Shown: positions 49,767 through 62,375, counted from the stretch's first letter. The stretch: 64,000 nt of DNA from Chaunax sp. Z400 (GCA_037577475.1 CM075187.1:2853046-2917045); one strand, 5' to 3'. The notes: a model not told the origin generated them from the letters alone. Translations and numbers: made by a program.

Positions 49767-50745
49767 TTAAAGGCACAGTTCATCCTAAAAATGAACAGTT
49801 AGCAATTATCTACTCACCCCCCAGGGCAACGGATAGTCGGGTGAAGTTTCTTAGTCTACAAACATTTCTGGAGCTTCACAGTAAAACAACGTCAAAGCTT
49901 TCTCCTACACAACTGAAGAAGAAGGGGGCTTGATTAAAACAAAACAATCGAAAACAAACATAAAATCAATCTGTAAAGAGTAATCAAAGTCTCCAGAAGT
50001 CCCAAGATCCCAAATTGATTTGAAAATACTTTACTCATACCCTCTTTTAAGCCGACATCTTCAATGTAGCCTCTAAGCTAAAAGAGCTAGTGTGCACCAT
50101 GTCTAAGGAAGGTTGACAAGCTTGAGAAGAGATCAATGAGAACTAATGGTTGCATCACACACACATCAGATAGAGGTCTGCTGAAGCTGCAGCAACAAGT
50201 TCCTCTGTCGGTTCAAGCGTTCCAACGAAAGGGTGCAAAGCTAATGCTTTTAGCTTTATGGCTACAGCTTTACAAGACAAACATCTTTTAAATCAATTTG
50301 GGATCTCAGGGCTCCTGGAGACTTGGATTACACAGTAAAAATGACATTGAGTTTTTTTTTAACCATTGTTTTTTCATTTTGATCGTGCACTTGAGCCTTG
50401 CACTACTTTTAATCCACTTTTTCCATCCTTATGTTCTATTTCGCCATGGTTTTAGGTTTAATTCTTCCTCTTTTGTTCCTCACGCCGGCCTGTTTTATTC
50501 ACTTTTACTGTTCTACTTTTACTATTTTGTTCTTGTGTTCATGTTTGTTGTGCTATACAAATAAGCATTATTATTATATTATTATTGTTTATTTTATTAA
50601 AATCCTCTTCAGTTGCTCAGGAGAATGCTAAAACGCTGTTTTGCTGTGAAGCTCCATGTGTTGTGGACTAAAAACATCACCTAACTTTCAGCATCAGCAT
50701 TGGGGTGAGTAGATGACTGAGATTTCATATTTGGGTGAACTTTAA
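49767..50745. mobile_element. Family A MITE-like element, full length
   Basis: The left end TTAAAGGCACAGTTCATCC and right end 'ttgggtgaactttaa' are inverted. Sub-terminal 'attatctactcacccccc' mirrors 'ggggtgagtagatgac'. It has central blocks 'gagcttcacagtaaaacaacg', 'tcccaagatcccaaattgattt' and 'gggatctcagggctcctggagactt'. 979 bp. Open frames inside (50298-50631) are not genes. Confidence 0.75.
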
Positions 50746-53033
50746 CCTCTATCGAGCACTGAATTGCACAACACAGTCAAAATTTACCATTGATATTAGT
50801 CTTTGGTGTGAATTCTTGGCACAAAACTCACAATGCAAGAAGCATTTCCTCCTTGTTTTTCTGCGTGAAGGGTAAGAATCATCATTGGCAGATTCAAATT
50901 GGCTTGATTTTACCGAGGTCAGACCAGCTGTCAAACCTGCAACGTCACGTCTGCGGCTGACAGAAATGAATTGGTAAACATTCACATAAAACAGACTGTG
51001 GGTGGTAGTGAGGTGTTAGTGATAAATCCTTGCACAGATATAACAAAAAGCTAGCTATACCGATTTTTGTAAAAAAAAGAAAAGAAATGAAGAAAAGAAT
51101 AGAAAAGAAAAGAATTCCTCAAACATTTTGGTTTGCCATCTTTAACTGTCAATGAGTGAGGACCATGACAGCACATTCAGTGGAACAAAAGGGCTGCACT
51201 CTTAACGGAACAACAGACATAAGCAATAAACACAATATTCTCACACACGAAAGTAGAAAATTAGATGAAACGTGTGAAATGATCTGTTCATTGACATAAA
51301 TTCAGCACGGACCGGGTGGGAAAAAGCATAAAGCAGGTGCTCTTCTAACAAGGCATTAAAACGCTGGGTGGCAAATAAGAAAGCAGGATAAATATAACCA
51401 TCAGGCCTTTCCAAGTGCCTTTTACTGTGAATGCAGATTATTTTAAGTCACAATGGAATTAAAGTCTCTATAAACTAACAACACTCCCATCCCTGATCCC
51501 CATGGTTCACACATTATAGATAAAAATGTTGCCATATTCATGGCTTGTAGCCAATAGTATTCATGTGGTTGCAGAGTCTCACCATAGCTCACTACATGTT
51601 TTCACTGCTGATGCTGCTGCACCAGAATTAAGACAGAAATTAACATATTTTCAGTGGGATGGCACCCGCCCCCCCCCACAGCTAACTCTGCAAAGTGCAT
51701 CAATACTTTGGATCAACACTCACCTCTAACATTTAGCTTTAACCTAGCATTTGACCCCAACCAACGCAGATCAATCCAAAGGAAAGAAAAAGGAAACGAA
51801 GCAACAGCTGTTTCAAATAATGGAAGAAAAAACCATATGAAAATGGCTGAGATTCCTTTTGTTCTTTCTGTTTGCATATTATTCAGACTAGTATACACTG
51901 TAGACTCATGTGAACAGATCCAGAGCTGTTCCTACTGTGCTGAGGTGAAAATGAGTTCTCCTGTCTCTGTTAAGCGTATTGACCTAGAAGCCTACCTCAG
52001 GACAAAACAATTTACACAAACAACAACTCTGTAGTAAGTCTGCATTCAGAGTATAGAGGAATACAAATGACTTCACTGTATGGACGTAATTCACCCATTA
52101 CATGGATGACAGTGTCTAAAACCACACCTTGGCCTACTGAGTGAGCTCTGCAGTAGTGATGAAGTAAAAAAAGTTTTCTGTAGAAGACAGCAAAATCATA
52201 TCTTGAAGGTGTACAGGGCCATTTTCTTACTCTATTCTCTCTCTATCACCAAAAAACAACGAAGAAAGCTTGCACATGTAATGCACTCCTAACATAACAC
52301 CTTCTTAATCATCAATTTAACCTGGCTGACCATAAAACATTTGACGAGGACTTTGTCCCTAATCCATACAAGCAAGGAATATTTCTCTTAAGTATCAAGG
52401 CTTTGTGTCGAGAAAATATTGTAAAACAGGTTTTGGCAAGAAGATACTGAACATTGAAGCTTAAACGGATTTCTAACCTGTGAACACGCCTGTGGTAGGT
52501 TCTTGGCTATGAGGTAGAACCTGATTTCATACGTTAAAATACTGTCTGTGATGAGTATGGAGTTGCATTATGAGGTATTGAACGGATATGTCACACGAAG
52601 CTTTGCACGGGCAGAAAAATCATTCCTTGTGAGTGAGTGGCCTCCTGTGGCCACGTGTGCAAAAACAGGTCAGGTAAAAAGGTGATATGACTAGCATCTT
52701 AAACAGAGCTTTCACATTATCAATTATTGCAACATGCCTATATAACTCTGTAAATATGTTTTAAAAAACATGGAAAGATAAAAAGAGAAAAGGAGTCTTG
52801 ATTATTGTGACCTCCTTTGAGAATAGTTAAGTTGTTACTCCCTTTGCTTGAAAGAATCATTTTCTATAAAGCACCCATTTCGCTCTTTTCATTCTACATC
52901 TAACTTTCACAAAATTGACAGAAACCCCTTGACGCAAGAAATGTCCATAGTGGAGGAGCTGATTCAACAAAGAAATCCATTAAGTTGAGTGAAAACAAAC
53001 ATTTCTTAAAGCTTCCTTAACCTGAAGCAGGAC
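50746..53033 (-). other. zbtb34: Probable zbtb34 3' untranslated region
   Basis: This follows the zbtb34 stop codon on the - strand. It is AT-rich, free of recognised elements and without convincing open frames. Vertebrate ZBTB34 mRNAs have long 3' UTRs. I could not choose a cleavage site: AATAAA complements occur at several places downstream (for example near 49377 and 48290). Includes a purine-rich tract at 51068-51113. Confidence 0.45.
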
Positions 53034-54566
53034 CTAAAAATCACATCTTGACGCTTGCGCCTCCTCTAGACTGCATTTTGAACTCTCCTCCATATCATTG
53101 GCTGGTGCCTCTTCTGCATATTGCGCCTCAAAGGCCATCCCCTCAGACGTATCCTCATGGTCCTTCTGACCTGAGCTTGCCTCCGTCCTCTCTGGAGAGT
53201 CCACGTGATTGCTGCCCTCTGATGCTCCCATGTGCTTCTTCCTCAGGTGCTGGTTGAGGGTGCCCTGAAACGGGAAGCATTTGCCACAAATCTGACAGTG
53301 GAAGGGCTTATTGTCTGTGTGGCCACGGATGTGGTACTCCAGCTGGTCTTTCCTTGTGTACTTCTTGCCGCAGAATTTACAAACGAATGGGGTTATTCCC
53401 ATGTGGAGGCGCATGTGGCGATCCAGGCTCCCTTTCTGATTGAAGGTCTTTCCACAGTAGATGCAAACGAGTCTCTCGTTGTAGGGGTACCACTGGCTCC
53501 GCAGGCTGCGCTCTCTCACGTCGTTCTCCAACCCTGTGGCTCCCAGAGCTGATTCGCCATCGTCCGAGCCTGGTTTGATATTACTCAGCTGCCCTGCTGG
53601 GATGGTCACGGTGCGCTTTGCCCTGGCTCGCCCACCTCTGTAGCCACTGAGGATGGAGCGGGAAGGACTGGAGTTGCTAAGGTTGACAAAGCATGGGGAG
53701 GACAGCCCTGAGTAGGAATAGGTAGCCGACTGGATGACAGGTCCATAAGAACCCACACTAACAGCCAACACCTGTTCTCCATCGACCAACTCTGTGTGGT
53801 AGCCATCATCACCAGCTGAGGAACTATCTGAGTACGTGGGCCTGTCGATCTTCTCTATCTTCACCTGCACATCTGTTACTTGCCCGTCTTTGCCAATCAG
53901 TTCCACTTGCTCCGTTTCTCCCTCCATGCTTGGAGCATCATGCTCTGACACGCTATCACTGCTTCCTCTGTCTGACTGGCCTTCCTCTTGCTGCTGGCGC
54001 ACCCGGCCCAGGCCTTTTCCTGCCAGCTCGAAGCGCGCTTCGTGTCCTGCCTGGCTCTGCCGGGAGTAGTAAGGGGGGGAGATCTGGGTAGGGTTTACAA
54101 AGAGGTTGCTGTCATTGACCCCATTGTGGTTGGTCAGCGACTCGTCCTTCTCCGGGCTGCAGACACTAACTGGGATACTGATCTTGGAGTGGATGCTCTC
54201 CAGAATTTGGGTACACTTGTCAATGATGGCTTGCATCTGCAAAAAGCTGGCAGCAGTGAGGAAACTGATAATATCCTTGAGCTGCAGGGACATGTGACCT
54301 GTGTAGCAGAATGCGAGAAGCTGCTCGAACACCTCAGGGCTTTTGATGACGGAGATGGAAAGGCCACTCATGGTGCTGAGAGCCGAGTGGTCACGAAAGT
54401 AGGGTGAGCTAGCAGCCAGCACAGCCTTGTGGGCCTGAAAAGGCTGGCCCTGAATGTGAACAATGATGTCACACAGCTTCCCTTGCAGCCGAAGCTCATT
54501 GAGCTGGGTCAGAACAGTGTTACTGAACTCCGGCACATCAAACTCGATGTAGCTGCCGTCGTCCAT
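53034..54566 (-). CDS. zbtb34: Zinc finger and BTB domain-containing protein 34
   Basis: Nuclear BTB/POZ-C2H2 protein, presumed sequence-specific transcriptional repressor. 510 residues in one exon (human about 500). Start M-D-D-G-S-Y-I-E-F-D-V-P-E aligns with human ZBTB34. Upstream in-frame residues back to 54623 read through the splice acceptor and are intron. BTB domain about residues 15-122 ('LCDIIVHIQGQPFQAHKAVLAAS', shown in part). An acidic/serine-rich middle contains the conserved 'SDSSS.GDDGYHTE.VDGEQV' block. A basic 'RGGRARAKR' patch sits at 310-318. Three C2H2 fingers: C368-C371-H384-H388, C396-C399-H412-H416 and C424-C427-H440-H445. The fingers are nearly identical to human, which separates it from ZBTB43. 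A complete, undamaged gene. Confidence 0.95.
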   Translation of the reverse strand: MDDGSYIEFDVPEFSNTVLTQLNELRLQGKLCDIIVHIQGQPFQAHKAVLAASSPYFRDHSALSTMSGLSISVIKSPEVFEQLLAFCYTGHMSLQLKDIISFLTAASFLQMQAIIDKCTQILESIHSKISIPVSVCSPEKDESLTNHNGVNDSNLFVNPTQISPPYYSRQSQAGHEARFELAGKGLGRVRQQQEEGQSDRGSSDSVSEHDAPSMEGETEQVELIGKDGQVTDVQVKIEKIDRPTYSDSSSAGDDGYHTELVDGEQVLAVSVGSYGPVIQSATYSYSGLSSPCFVNLSNSSPSRSILSGYRGGRARAKRTVTIPAGQLSNIKPGSDDGESALGATGLENDVRERSLRSQWYPYNERLVCIYCGKTFNQKGSLDRHMRLHMGITPFVCKFCGKKYTRKDQLEYHIRGHTDNKPFHCQICGKCFPFQGTLNQHLRKKHMGASEGSNHVDSPERTEASSGQKDHEDTSEGMAFEAQYAEEAPANDMEESSKCSLEEAQASRCDF

Positions 54567-54599
54567 TTCTTGGATGTGTTTCTCCAGTTTGCCGACAGC
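54567..54599 (-). other. zbtb34: zbtb34 coding exon, part upstream of the chosen ATG
   Basis: The acceptor 'gttattttcctcttctcctcag' ends at 54600 (- strand). The 33 bases that follow are in frame with the ATG and open (A-V-G-K-L-E-K-H-I-Q-E). They are 5' UTR if translation starts at 54566. They would be coding if a phase-0 upstream coding exon is used. Confidence 0.8.
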
Positions 54600-57500
54600 C
54601 TGAGGAGAAGAGGAAAATAACAAGCATTAGGTTTTGAACGTAGCATTTGCAGCAGCACATTTACATTTCCCAATTTCCCAATAAAAATCCTGTATATGGA
54701 AGACAAATGAGACAAGAGGCTGTTTGAGAGGGGCTTTATGGTAAGGCTGAACAACTAATCGTAATCTTGTGGACCTGCAGAGAGCAGACATTTCAGTTCT
54801 TCTTGTCGTTGTAAACTTGATTAGAACTGAATTGTTTTGGAGCTGCACAATATATTGTTGCAGCACTGACATGCATAATAGTCACAGAATGCGCAATGTA
54901 AATAAGGCAAATTAGCTTGCACGCGTCATGCTAGAACGTTTTGCTGCTTTTGATGGCGAGTCACTCAGGCTGTGCATGCAGCATGACTGCGTCTCAGAGC
55001 CGTCTGTGTTGTTTGGTCAATGGAAGAGAGATACGTCAGCTCTACCCTCGGCATCAGATTGCATTGTACAGTCTGCGTGACTGCAGTCAGCTCATGTTAA
55101 AACATAATTGTCTCTGGGATATGTCACAGGAGGAATAATCCAGTAGATGTGTGTATTTCTCAGCTGGAGTTTCTCAAGATTTGTCAGTCTTGGCGGAGAT
55201 GTGTTTTGGGGATCCGCAGTAAAACCTGCAGCAGATTTTTTTAGTTGTTTTTCTTATTGTAGTCGTGAACTGGATTGGAATGAGACAGTTTTGGGTACAA
55301 CAAAGCAAGACTCTTTACCAAGTGGAGTGAACACTGGGGATTGTGCAGTCTTCTACACATACAGTACCAGTCAAAAGTTTGGTGCTAGATCCTTTCAAAT
55401 CCAAAATATATCTAAATCATTTTTTTTATAGCAACATATAAAAAGTGCTGGACCTAGCACCACATTACCAGAATCAACTGCAAGTGTTAGAGGCTGTACA
55501 AGAACAAACAAGACAATTTAATCCTAAATAAAATTCAGAATTTGAAATTACAACTCCACATACATCATTCATCTTTTTTAATTTTCATCTACAGCCATTA
55601 ATGTTAAGCAGGAAAAGAGGAGTAAAGCAGATGAAACGGTGACTCACAATGTGGTCAGACAGCTATGCAGGTACATACAGTATGTACTGGTAGTTTCAAA
55701 TTGAGGGCAGACATATAGGCGCACATGCCACATTTGGCAAAGAAAGAAGAAAATCTGGTTATGCTAAGAGGGTGAGCACTCAAAGAACTCTTTTGAAAAG
55801 CTGTTGGTATAGTTGAGCTGCATTAATGGCACTGATGCAATCGCTTTTGTAACAGCAACCAACACCTTTCCTATGTAGACCATCGACAGTGAGACTTTTT
55901 CTTACTTCAGCTAAATCACATTGGTTTTATAAAGTAAGATTACATTCCTAACGCAGACAAATTTTACTTTTGATTCTCTCAAGTTTTGGAATAAGTGTTT
56001 AAGATGCAGCTTAGACTTTTAAAATTAACTAGAACATTTGTGTCAAAGGAAACAGATGCAGCTGCTACTGCAAAAACTCAATTTGTGCTGATCATGTTTT
56101 CTTCTAGTAAAAAAGAAGAAGTGACATCTTACATAAACTTGAACCAAACAATTTTAACCAATAATATCATGACATCCATCCAAAGCACAGAACTAGATTG
56201 AGATGAAGGGAGGTGCCAGAGCGGAGTGTTTCTAGAGGCCAGGCCTCACTGATTATTGAACAAAAACACAACTTTATAACTTAATTCACTGATTTTGAAG
56301 AATCTGGATCATATTTTATTGGGTTAATATTGCCATCAGCTGCTCTGTCTGAGCTCTCTGTGGTTTTTCCAGATAAAGATGGCTTTATGTGTTGTTAAGT
56401 AACCTCTAACTGTTGCTAACTGTGGAGGGCTAAGGAGCTAGTGAACACTGCCTGACAGAGATCGTTTGACGACAGGGAATCCAGTATCAAGATGATTTAC
56501 AGCTTCCTGATGGAAAGATAGCTTTAACGTCACTTGTTGTGCCTGCCATCAGACAATTAGCTTGGTTAGCCATGCAGGTCCTATTAGCTGATCCAGCACT
56601 GGGGGACCACGAGCCAAACTAAGCAAGGAAAACACCGTGGTACTATATTCCCTGTCATGCCACTGTCAAGAGTCAGTTGACATTTAATTGGAGATGCTCA
56701 TAGGGAGTTCCCAGTCAGTCAAAGTCAGCTAGGTGAATACATAAACATAAATATGGGGGAGGTAAATAGCACACTGCCTTACGTTTCATGTGGACTTTAA
56801 ATGCATGAAAAATACATTACACTTTATTACCATCAACAATGACATGTTACGATGAGCATGCATTATTATAGAGGCATCAATGTGAACTTCACTTTACTTA
56901 ACTCGTACAATGACAACTTATGATACTGCCTAGACTATTATAGCATAGTATGAGCACTTGGTACCATTGTATGTTGGGGTGTGCATAGGTGAGGATAGGT
57001 AGTCATAATGTATAATAATGCCCAATAAGTCAACCTCTGGTTTATAACTAGTTAAGAGCCTCCATAAGTCCCTTATGCTTACAATTAATCACACGTGGCA
57101 TCCATGTTTTTTAGAAGTGTTGATATAGTGCACAAGAAAGCATCGCATGTTTACAACAGTAGTCATAAAGCATTATGAATACATTATAATACACAATGAA
57201 TGCCCCATAATACACATTAGACTTAGACTTCATAAAACCTAAACTGCCTCATTGTAGAGTTGCTGGTTGGCATTGATACACAAGCTATAACATTCAAGCC
57301 TTCTTGAAACACATTCCCCCCATGAAAGGCCACACACTACCCCTACACAGTAAAGTACAGACTTGTCCTGGTTGATAAAATATTTACAGACACCGTCCCT
57401 CCTTCCTCAGCTGAATGAAAAATTCCAGATTTGGAAAGCTGCAACTGTGAAATCAAGTTATGATGTGCCTATTGTGAAATTTTGTTTCTAGAGGAAAATA

Positions 57501-57984
57501 TTTCCATGTTGCAAAACCTTAGTCTGTGTCAGTTCAGCTTAACTCTGCTCCCCCCTCCTCTCCATCTGCCCTTCTCCCATCTCTCCAACTGCACCCCCTA
57601 CCTCCCACCCTCCCTCGATGCCTCTAGCTAGCAATTCAGCATGATGTTCTGTGCATTGAGTCCCTGTCAGCACTTTGGGAATATAAACACTTTCTCTAGT
57701 TGCCGAAGCTTGCCAAGACACCTGTCCAACAAGCCATATGCTCTCATCCTGGCACAGGGGAGGGAAAGATGTAGCAAAACGTAGCAGAGGAGGTGGTCAT
57801 TATTTTCATTTGCCCATTACCAGCCTTCATATACAAGACGTGATGTCTGCCAACAGCAGCCATAGTGAATGGAGCCAAGATGGATAGAAGCCAAAGAATG
57901 CATGCTCAGTAGTTGAGATGCATATATTTGGTGAGGGTCGCATGATTGGCTCACTAGGGAAAAAACAGAAATGTTTAAACTCAG

Positions 57985-57986
<2 letters not shown>

Positions 57987-58023
<37 letters not shown>
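57987..58023. repeat. Poly-A tract, 37 bases
   Basis: An uninterrupted run of 37 A on the + strand (T on the zbtb34 strand) in the intron. It could be a retroposon tail or simple expansion. No adjacent retroelement body was recognised. Confidence 0.9.
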
Positions 58024-58025
<2 letters not shown>

Positions 58026-58416
58026 AAAAATCCATCTGCAGCCCAAGTTCACTGCCTGGTTAAAAAAAACCAAAAAACTTTCAGTCACAGCTGCTTCACA
58101 TAGGAAGGTATAAATGATCCTGAGTACATTGTGATGGTTTGGCAGACCATCAAGTCAGTCCTACTACTCTCAAATGTCTTACTAAAGCTGGGGCAATGTG
58201 AAAATCAGCCAAACACCTGACTGGTACAATCAATTTTAACACTAAGTGTGGCACTTGATTTAGCAGCTGTTCCCCCTGAGCCCATAAATGGGAGTGTGGA
58301 GTCATCACAATGCATCATAAATGCTGACACATCATATTTTTTATTTCTCACAACAACTATCAAAGTGAACTTTTATTCTACTAAATTTTAAATCATTAAA
58401 TCAAAAACAATGAATT

Positions 58417-58429
58417 GGGGGGGGGGGGG
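58417..58429. repeat. Poly-G tract, 13 bases
   Basis: An uninterrupted run of G on the + strand, rare in this AT-rich intron. Followed by 'cgcattg'. Confidence 0.85.
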
Positions 58430-59673
58430 CGCATTGTTGTTCTTTCTCTTACATCTAGAGGTAGCAGTGACATCACCAAATCAACATCTGTGTAAAAGGA
58501 GCCAGTCTGCGTGGCAGATGGAAAGGATGCGGATGTAATTCTTTACTCCGATTATGTATTACTGCGCAACCCACAACTGAGAGATTTAAAAAAGGAGCTA
58601 GTAACAGTTAGCAGCTAACACAAAGAAGAAGAAAATCAATCAAAAATGTCTTCAGATTGGGGAAACAATGAGACACTCAGGAGCTGCTTACCTTCCAGGC
58701 AGAGGACAATGTCAATGGCTTTGTAACAGGGACAGTACATGATTGTGTTGCTATATTATTTGTGGTTTACAAAGTACAATTTGACGTTTATGTAACTCAT
58801 CACGCTACAAATAAACACTATTGTAAACACTACATCACGCCTCTTTGGCGTGCGGAAAGCTAGCATGCAAACTAAAATCAAACACTTTTTTCCCGATTTT
58901 TTTCCCTGACTGAAACCACTAATTGTAGCATTAAGACAGCAACCCACACCAACTGGATATCAGGTAGAGTAGCATAATAGCACTGTGTGTACAACTTTTA
59001 ACTCTAGTGCGTCACAACAAAACAGAAGGAAGTACGGCCCTGTGGCGCTGAGCTAGCTGGTTATTAAGAGGCTTTTGCTAATTCTCATGCTGCTATCTCT
59101 TGCCACCTACATCAAACATATGCCTGTTCAGTAAATGAATCCAAACCACTTACAGTCTCTCGTCTATAATGTTGACATGTCACAAAAAAAAACAAAGGAC
59201 AAAAAAAGATAGATGAAAAACTAAAAAAAACAAAACAAAGTCAGCAAGAAAGCATTGTATGATTTCTACAACATCAGCAACATTTCACCTACTTTGACAA
59301 ACAGCTTGTGGGACAGAACAGACCCAGAACAGAACTGCTTAACAGGCAAAGGTTGGGAGAGAAAGAGATGATAAAAAAAAAGAGAGAGGATAAAAACAGA
59401 CTTGATTTTTGGTTAAGTATGTTAAGAACATTTAGTGGTGTGAGGATAACATTGAGGAAATTGGTATAGCTTAGTGGGAGCTCAGTATGCAGAGCTAGAT
59501 ATTGTATGCTTAGCCTCTGGGTGTGTTCTTGGGAGTAAATAACTGGATAATAAGAAATGCTCATTTTCTATTTCTGCCCACTCACGCGCTTATCAGATGA
59601 ATATGAGCAAAACTCCTAGAGGAATATGTATACTTTCCTGAAAATATTGATCCTCAAACTTGCTGGAATGAAC

Positions 59674-59676
<3 letters not shown>

Positions 59677-59731
<55 letters not shown>
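59677..59731. repeat. Poly-A tract followed by TA dinucleotide repeat
   Basis: About 28 A, then about 14 TA units, within the zbtb34 intron. A simple-sequence tract likely to vary between individuals. Confidence 0.9.
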
Positions 59732-59735
<4 letters not shown>

Positions 59736-60170
59736 AGAGAATCTGTTCTGTCCTTTCCCTGCAGTAGGAGTTATGTCTGCATAAACCTTGGACGTTCAAC
59801 ACCTTTTCCTTCCTTGAGAACCAAGCTTTTAATGACAAACTATAATTAACTAGGAACTCAAATTGCTTTTCATCAAAAGTCACCCTGCAGTGATTCAACT
59901 GATGCAATTACTGTTGGCAGTGATTAGTTTGACACATTGCTCCAACAACAGGTTTTATAACTGCCAACTGGCAGATTTTTGCTTAAGGTAGAAAAGAATT
60001 CAATCGAGACAGCTACTGTTTACTGCTGGTGAGCAGAAAAAAACCTGCAAATGTCTAAAAGTAATGTCAGCCTTCTTCAGGCAAGTTCCCCAAAATGTTA
60101 TACAGTAGTATAAAATACTGTATATCAGTATTAGAAAATAAATACTAACAACAGAAGTTTGACTTTTTAC

Positions 60171-60242
60171 CTTCAACTGAAACAGTTTCTTATTGTCAAG
60201 ATCACCAAGACAGGCCACACAGAGTCCTGTTCCACCAGACAT
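60171..60242 (-). CDS. Candidate alternative in-phase first coding exon of zbtb34
   Basis: An ATG at 60242 (- strand) opens 24 codons (M-S-G-G-T-G-L-C-V-A-C-L-G-D-L-D-N-K-K-L...) ending exactly at a donor, AAG|GTAAAA (after 60171). The phase is 0, and the zbtb34 exon acceptor at 54600 is also phase 0. Splicing would add 24 + 11 residues before the usual Met. The peptide has a C-x2-C pair but no domain I recognise. It may equally be chance. Confidence 0.25.
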
Positions 60243-61663
60243 TTACTTTATGCACTTGGCGTCTATATGCCTTGCGTTGCACAATCAGTCATTTCATCTG
60301 GTGGTTCAAACTAACTCTGTTTTACTGCTGATCCCATACAGAACATGGCCATAAGAAATGGGTGCTGTATGGGTGCAGAGCCATTATACAAGCTCATACT
60401 CAAGTTGTAATTGGTTTGGCTCCTTTCTGTTCAGACACGTGTCCTATTTTTACTATTTAAACTAGTTTCAGACGGAATAGTACATGAATAATACATGTTG
60501 TTGGTTTCAGACTTGACTTTTGACAAAGCAGACTGGGAAATGGATGTCAAAGTAAAAGTATCAAATTAGACTTTGGTGATCTATGTGAAGCCAGATGTAA
60601 ATAAATGCCAGTCCCTGCACTTTGTCCTTTCACAACACGTACGATTAATTTACAACTACACTCCGTGTTACTTAGAGCAATGCTATTACCAGTGTCTTCC
60701 AGCTAAACAGATGTCACGCGAAAGTCAGTGAATGCAACGTTGATGTTAATGTTTGTTTCTGATACATACGGGCTGAGGCGAGTTGCTGTAAAATACGGCG
60801 AGTCAAGTAAATGATTTCAAGTCTTCGCTACACATTTAGAGTGTTAACTTACACATTAAGAGCCAGGTTTACCCTTGTTAGCTGTTAGCATCGTGAATGA
60901 ATCCTGGGGTAAATTAATATGTAACTCACAGTCGATCACATGCAAACAGTTCCAAAGTATTGGGACGCATATGTGCGTTGTCTCAAACTTTATAGCAAAC
61001 CATTCTGTTTGTAACGTTAGTGAGTTAGCTATTGATGAGGGCTCTCGCCAAGTAGCTAACGTTAGCGTTAGCTTGACCGTCAGATCCACCTGCTTTTTTT
61101 ACTTGTCTGCACCATTCTTCATTTCAAACGTAACTTATAGACAGATTGTTATTAGTTTAACAACACTGCATTGGCTCAAAGAGCCGAAACACCCAACTAT
61201 CAAACAACAGAGAAGCACTTGCTGGCTAGCTACAAGCTAGCTTAGAATCGAGCAATAATTTTAGAACAATGCGCAACTTTCAAACAAATTTCACGCTGCC
61301 TCGCACTGCGGATTATTATCTAGCTCTGTCACGCTTTCCCTGACCAAACAAAAGCTTGACAACATTGTCAGGTTTTGTAACTAAATTCCAACGTCGAGTT
61401 TTTCTACAAACTATGTCGGCTGTCATTTGAAATAGCTCCTACGCTAGCTTGCTAACAATTAGCACTAGCCTGACTAGAAGTCATTCCCTGTAGTAACAAA
61501 CAGTGCTAAGTAGCGGCTAACACTAGCTAGCATTTAGTCTCCAACGCGCGGTTCCAGGCAAATATTTCCCCATTGTTTTCACTATTAAAACAAAGACACG
61601 CCAACATTACAACCGCATTATGGTCGCCAGTCCGAGACAATTTTAAAGTTCACCAAACTCACC

Positions 61664-61880
61664 TTTTTCCAGATTAGCATAAAACGTTGTCCATTCCCCT
61701 CAGTAGTTCGCTAACACTACAGCCAGGCCTCCCCCCCTCTCCAGTCCAGATGTGTCAGACAGTTGCTGCTGCAATTTTTGCATCAACAGGAAGTGTTCTT
61801 TTGGCTCTTTGCATTCATTCTATCAGGGTGTTTTGCAGGAGCCCCTCCCTCGCTCATGTCAGTGCCGTGTACCGAGAAGT
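61664..61880 (-). other. zbtb34: Probable non-coding first exon of zbtb34
   Basis: On the - strand the exon ends 'ctaatctggaaaaag' and meets the consensus donor GTGAGT (61657-61662). It contains a short upstream frame, ATG...TAA of six codons (61674-61694). A TATA-like 'atttaaatagg' at about 61905-61916 would place the start near 61880. An ETS-like 'acttcctg' lies at about 61783-61792. It is the best donor upstream of the coding exon, and the distance (7 kb) is ordinary for this gene. The start position is inferred. Confidence 0.5.
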
Positions 61881-62375
61881 ATGCGTCGTGATGCTAAACA
61901 AACCTCCTATTTAAATGTACAGTATCCTCTAGTCTGTCTCCCAACAGTTAACGTGGCCATAGTACTCATAGTTTGATCTACTGACTGCACCCATATCAGC
62001 ACACACGGGTCAGTCCCCTCTGCTTCCACTTTACAACACTGACAGAGGGAGAAAACACTATATGATAGTCTATTTAGTGTATGAGCACTGTTTTGTTTTA
62101 ATTTGTTTTAAATGTGTAAAACTATAGTTCCTTCCTTGAAATTGGATATTACATATATATCTTTTCAGATGTGCATTTGCACATACACAGTGACACACAC
62201 ACACAAAGGATGAGAGAAACTTTATTTTTCTTCCACAAAGTTGAAACATTTGCACAGTTTTAACAATCTAAACACATTTTATTTCTTTTTCATCTGGCCT
62301 GCTTAGCCATATCAGCCGTAATGAACAAAGAGAGGAGGGGGATATAGGAATGGGTTCCATCCCTCTGTTTGTCAT

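Larger units (their letters stand above)
54602..61663 (-). other. zbtb34: zbtb34 long 5' intron
   Basis: Bounded by the donor at 61657-61662 and the acceptor at 54600-54601. No other gene recognised. It holds AT-rich DNA, a repeat-like tract at 56760-57240 rich in 'cataaagcatta/cataatacaca' phrases, and long homopolymers (57987, 58417, 59677). 61000-61080 has repeated 'gctaacgtta' motifs close to the promoter. Confidence 0.6.

Noticed and set aside
50298..50631. Hydrophobic + strand frames resembling a membrane protein
   Set aside because: They lie within the family A repeat 49767-50745. Phe/Leu richness comes from T-rich DNA.
53036..54407. Several open frames on the + strand opposite zbtb34 (up to 139 codons)
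   Set aside because: Shadows of the GC-rich zbtb34 coding exon.
54567..54623. Upstream Met (M-L-F-S-S-S-P-Q) as the zbtb34 start
   Set aside because: The first eight codons are the pyrimidine tract and AG of the splice acceptor ending at 54600. The family start is M-D-D-G at 54566.
57918..58103. 61-codon frame with a poly-lysine run
   Set aside because: It is only the poly-A tract read as AAA codons inside the zbtb34 intron.
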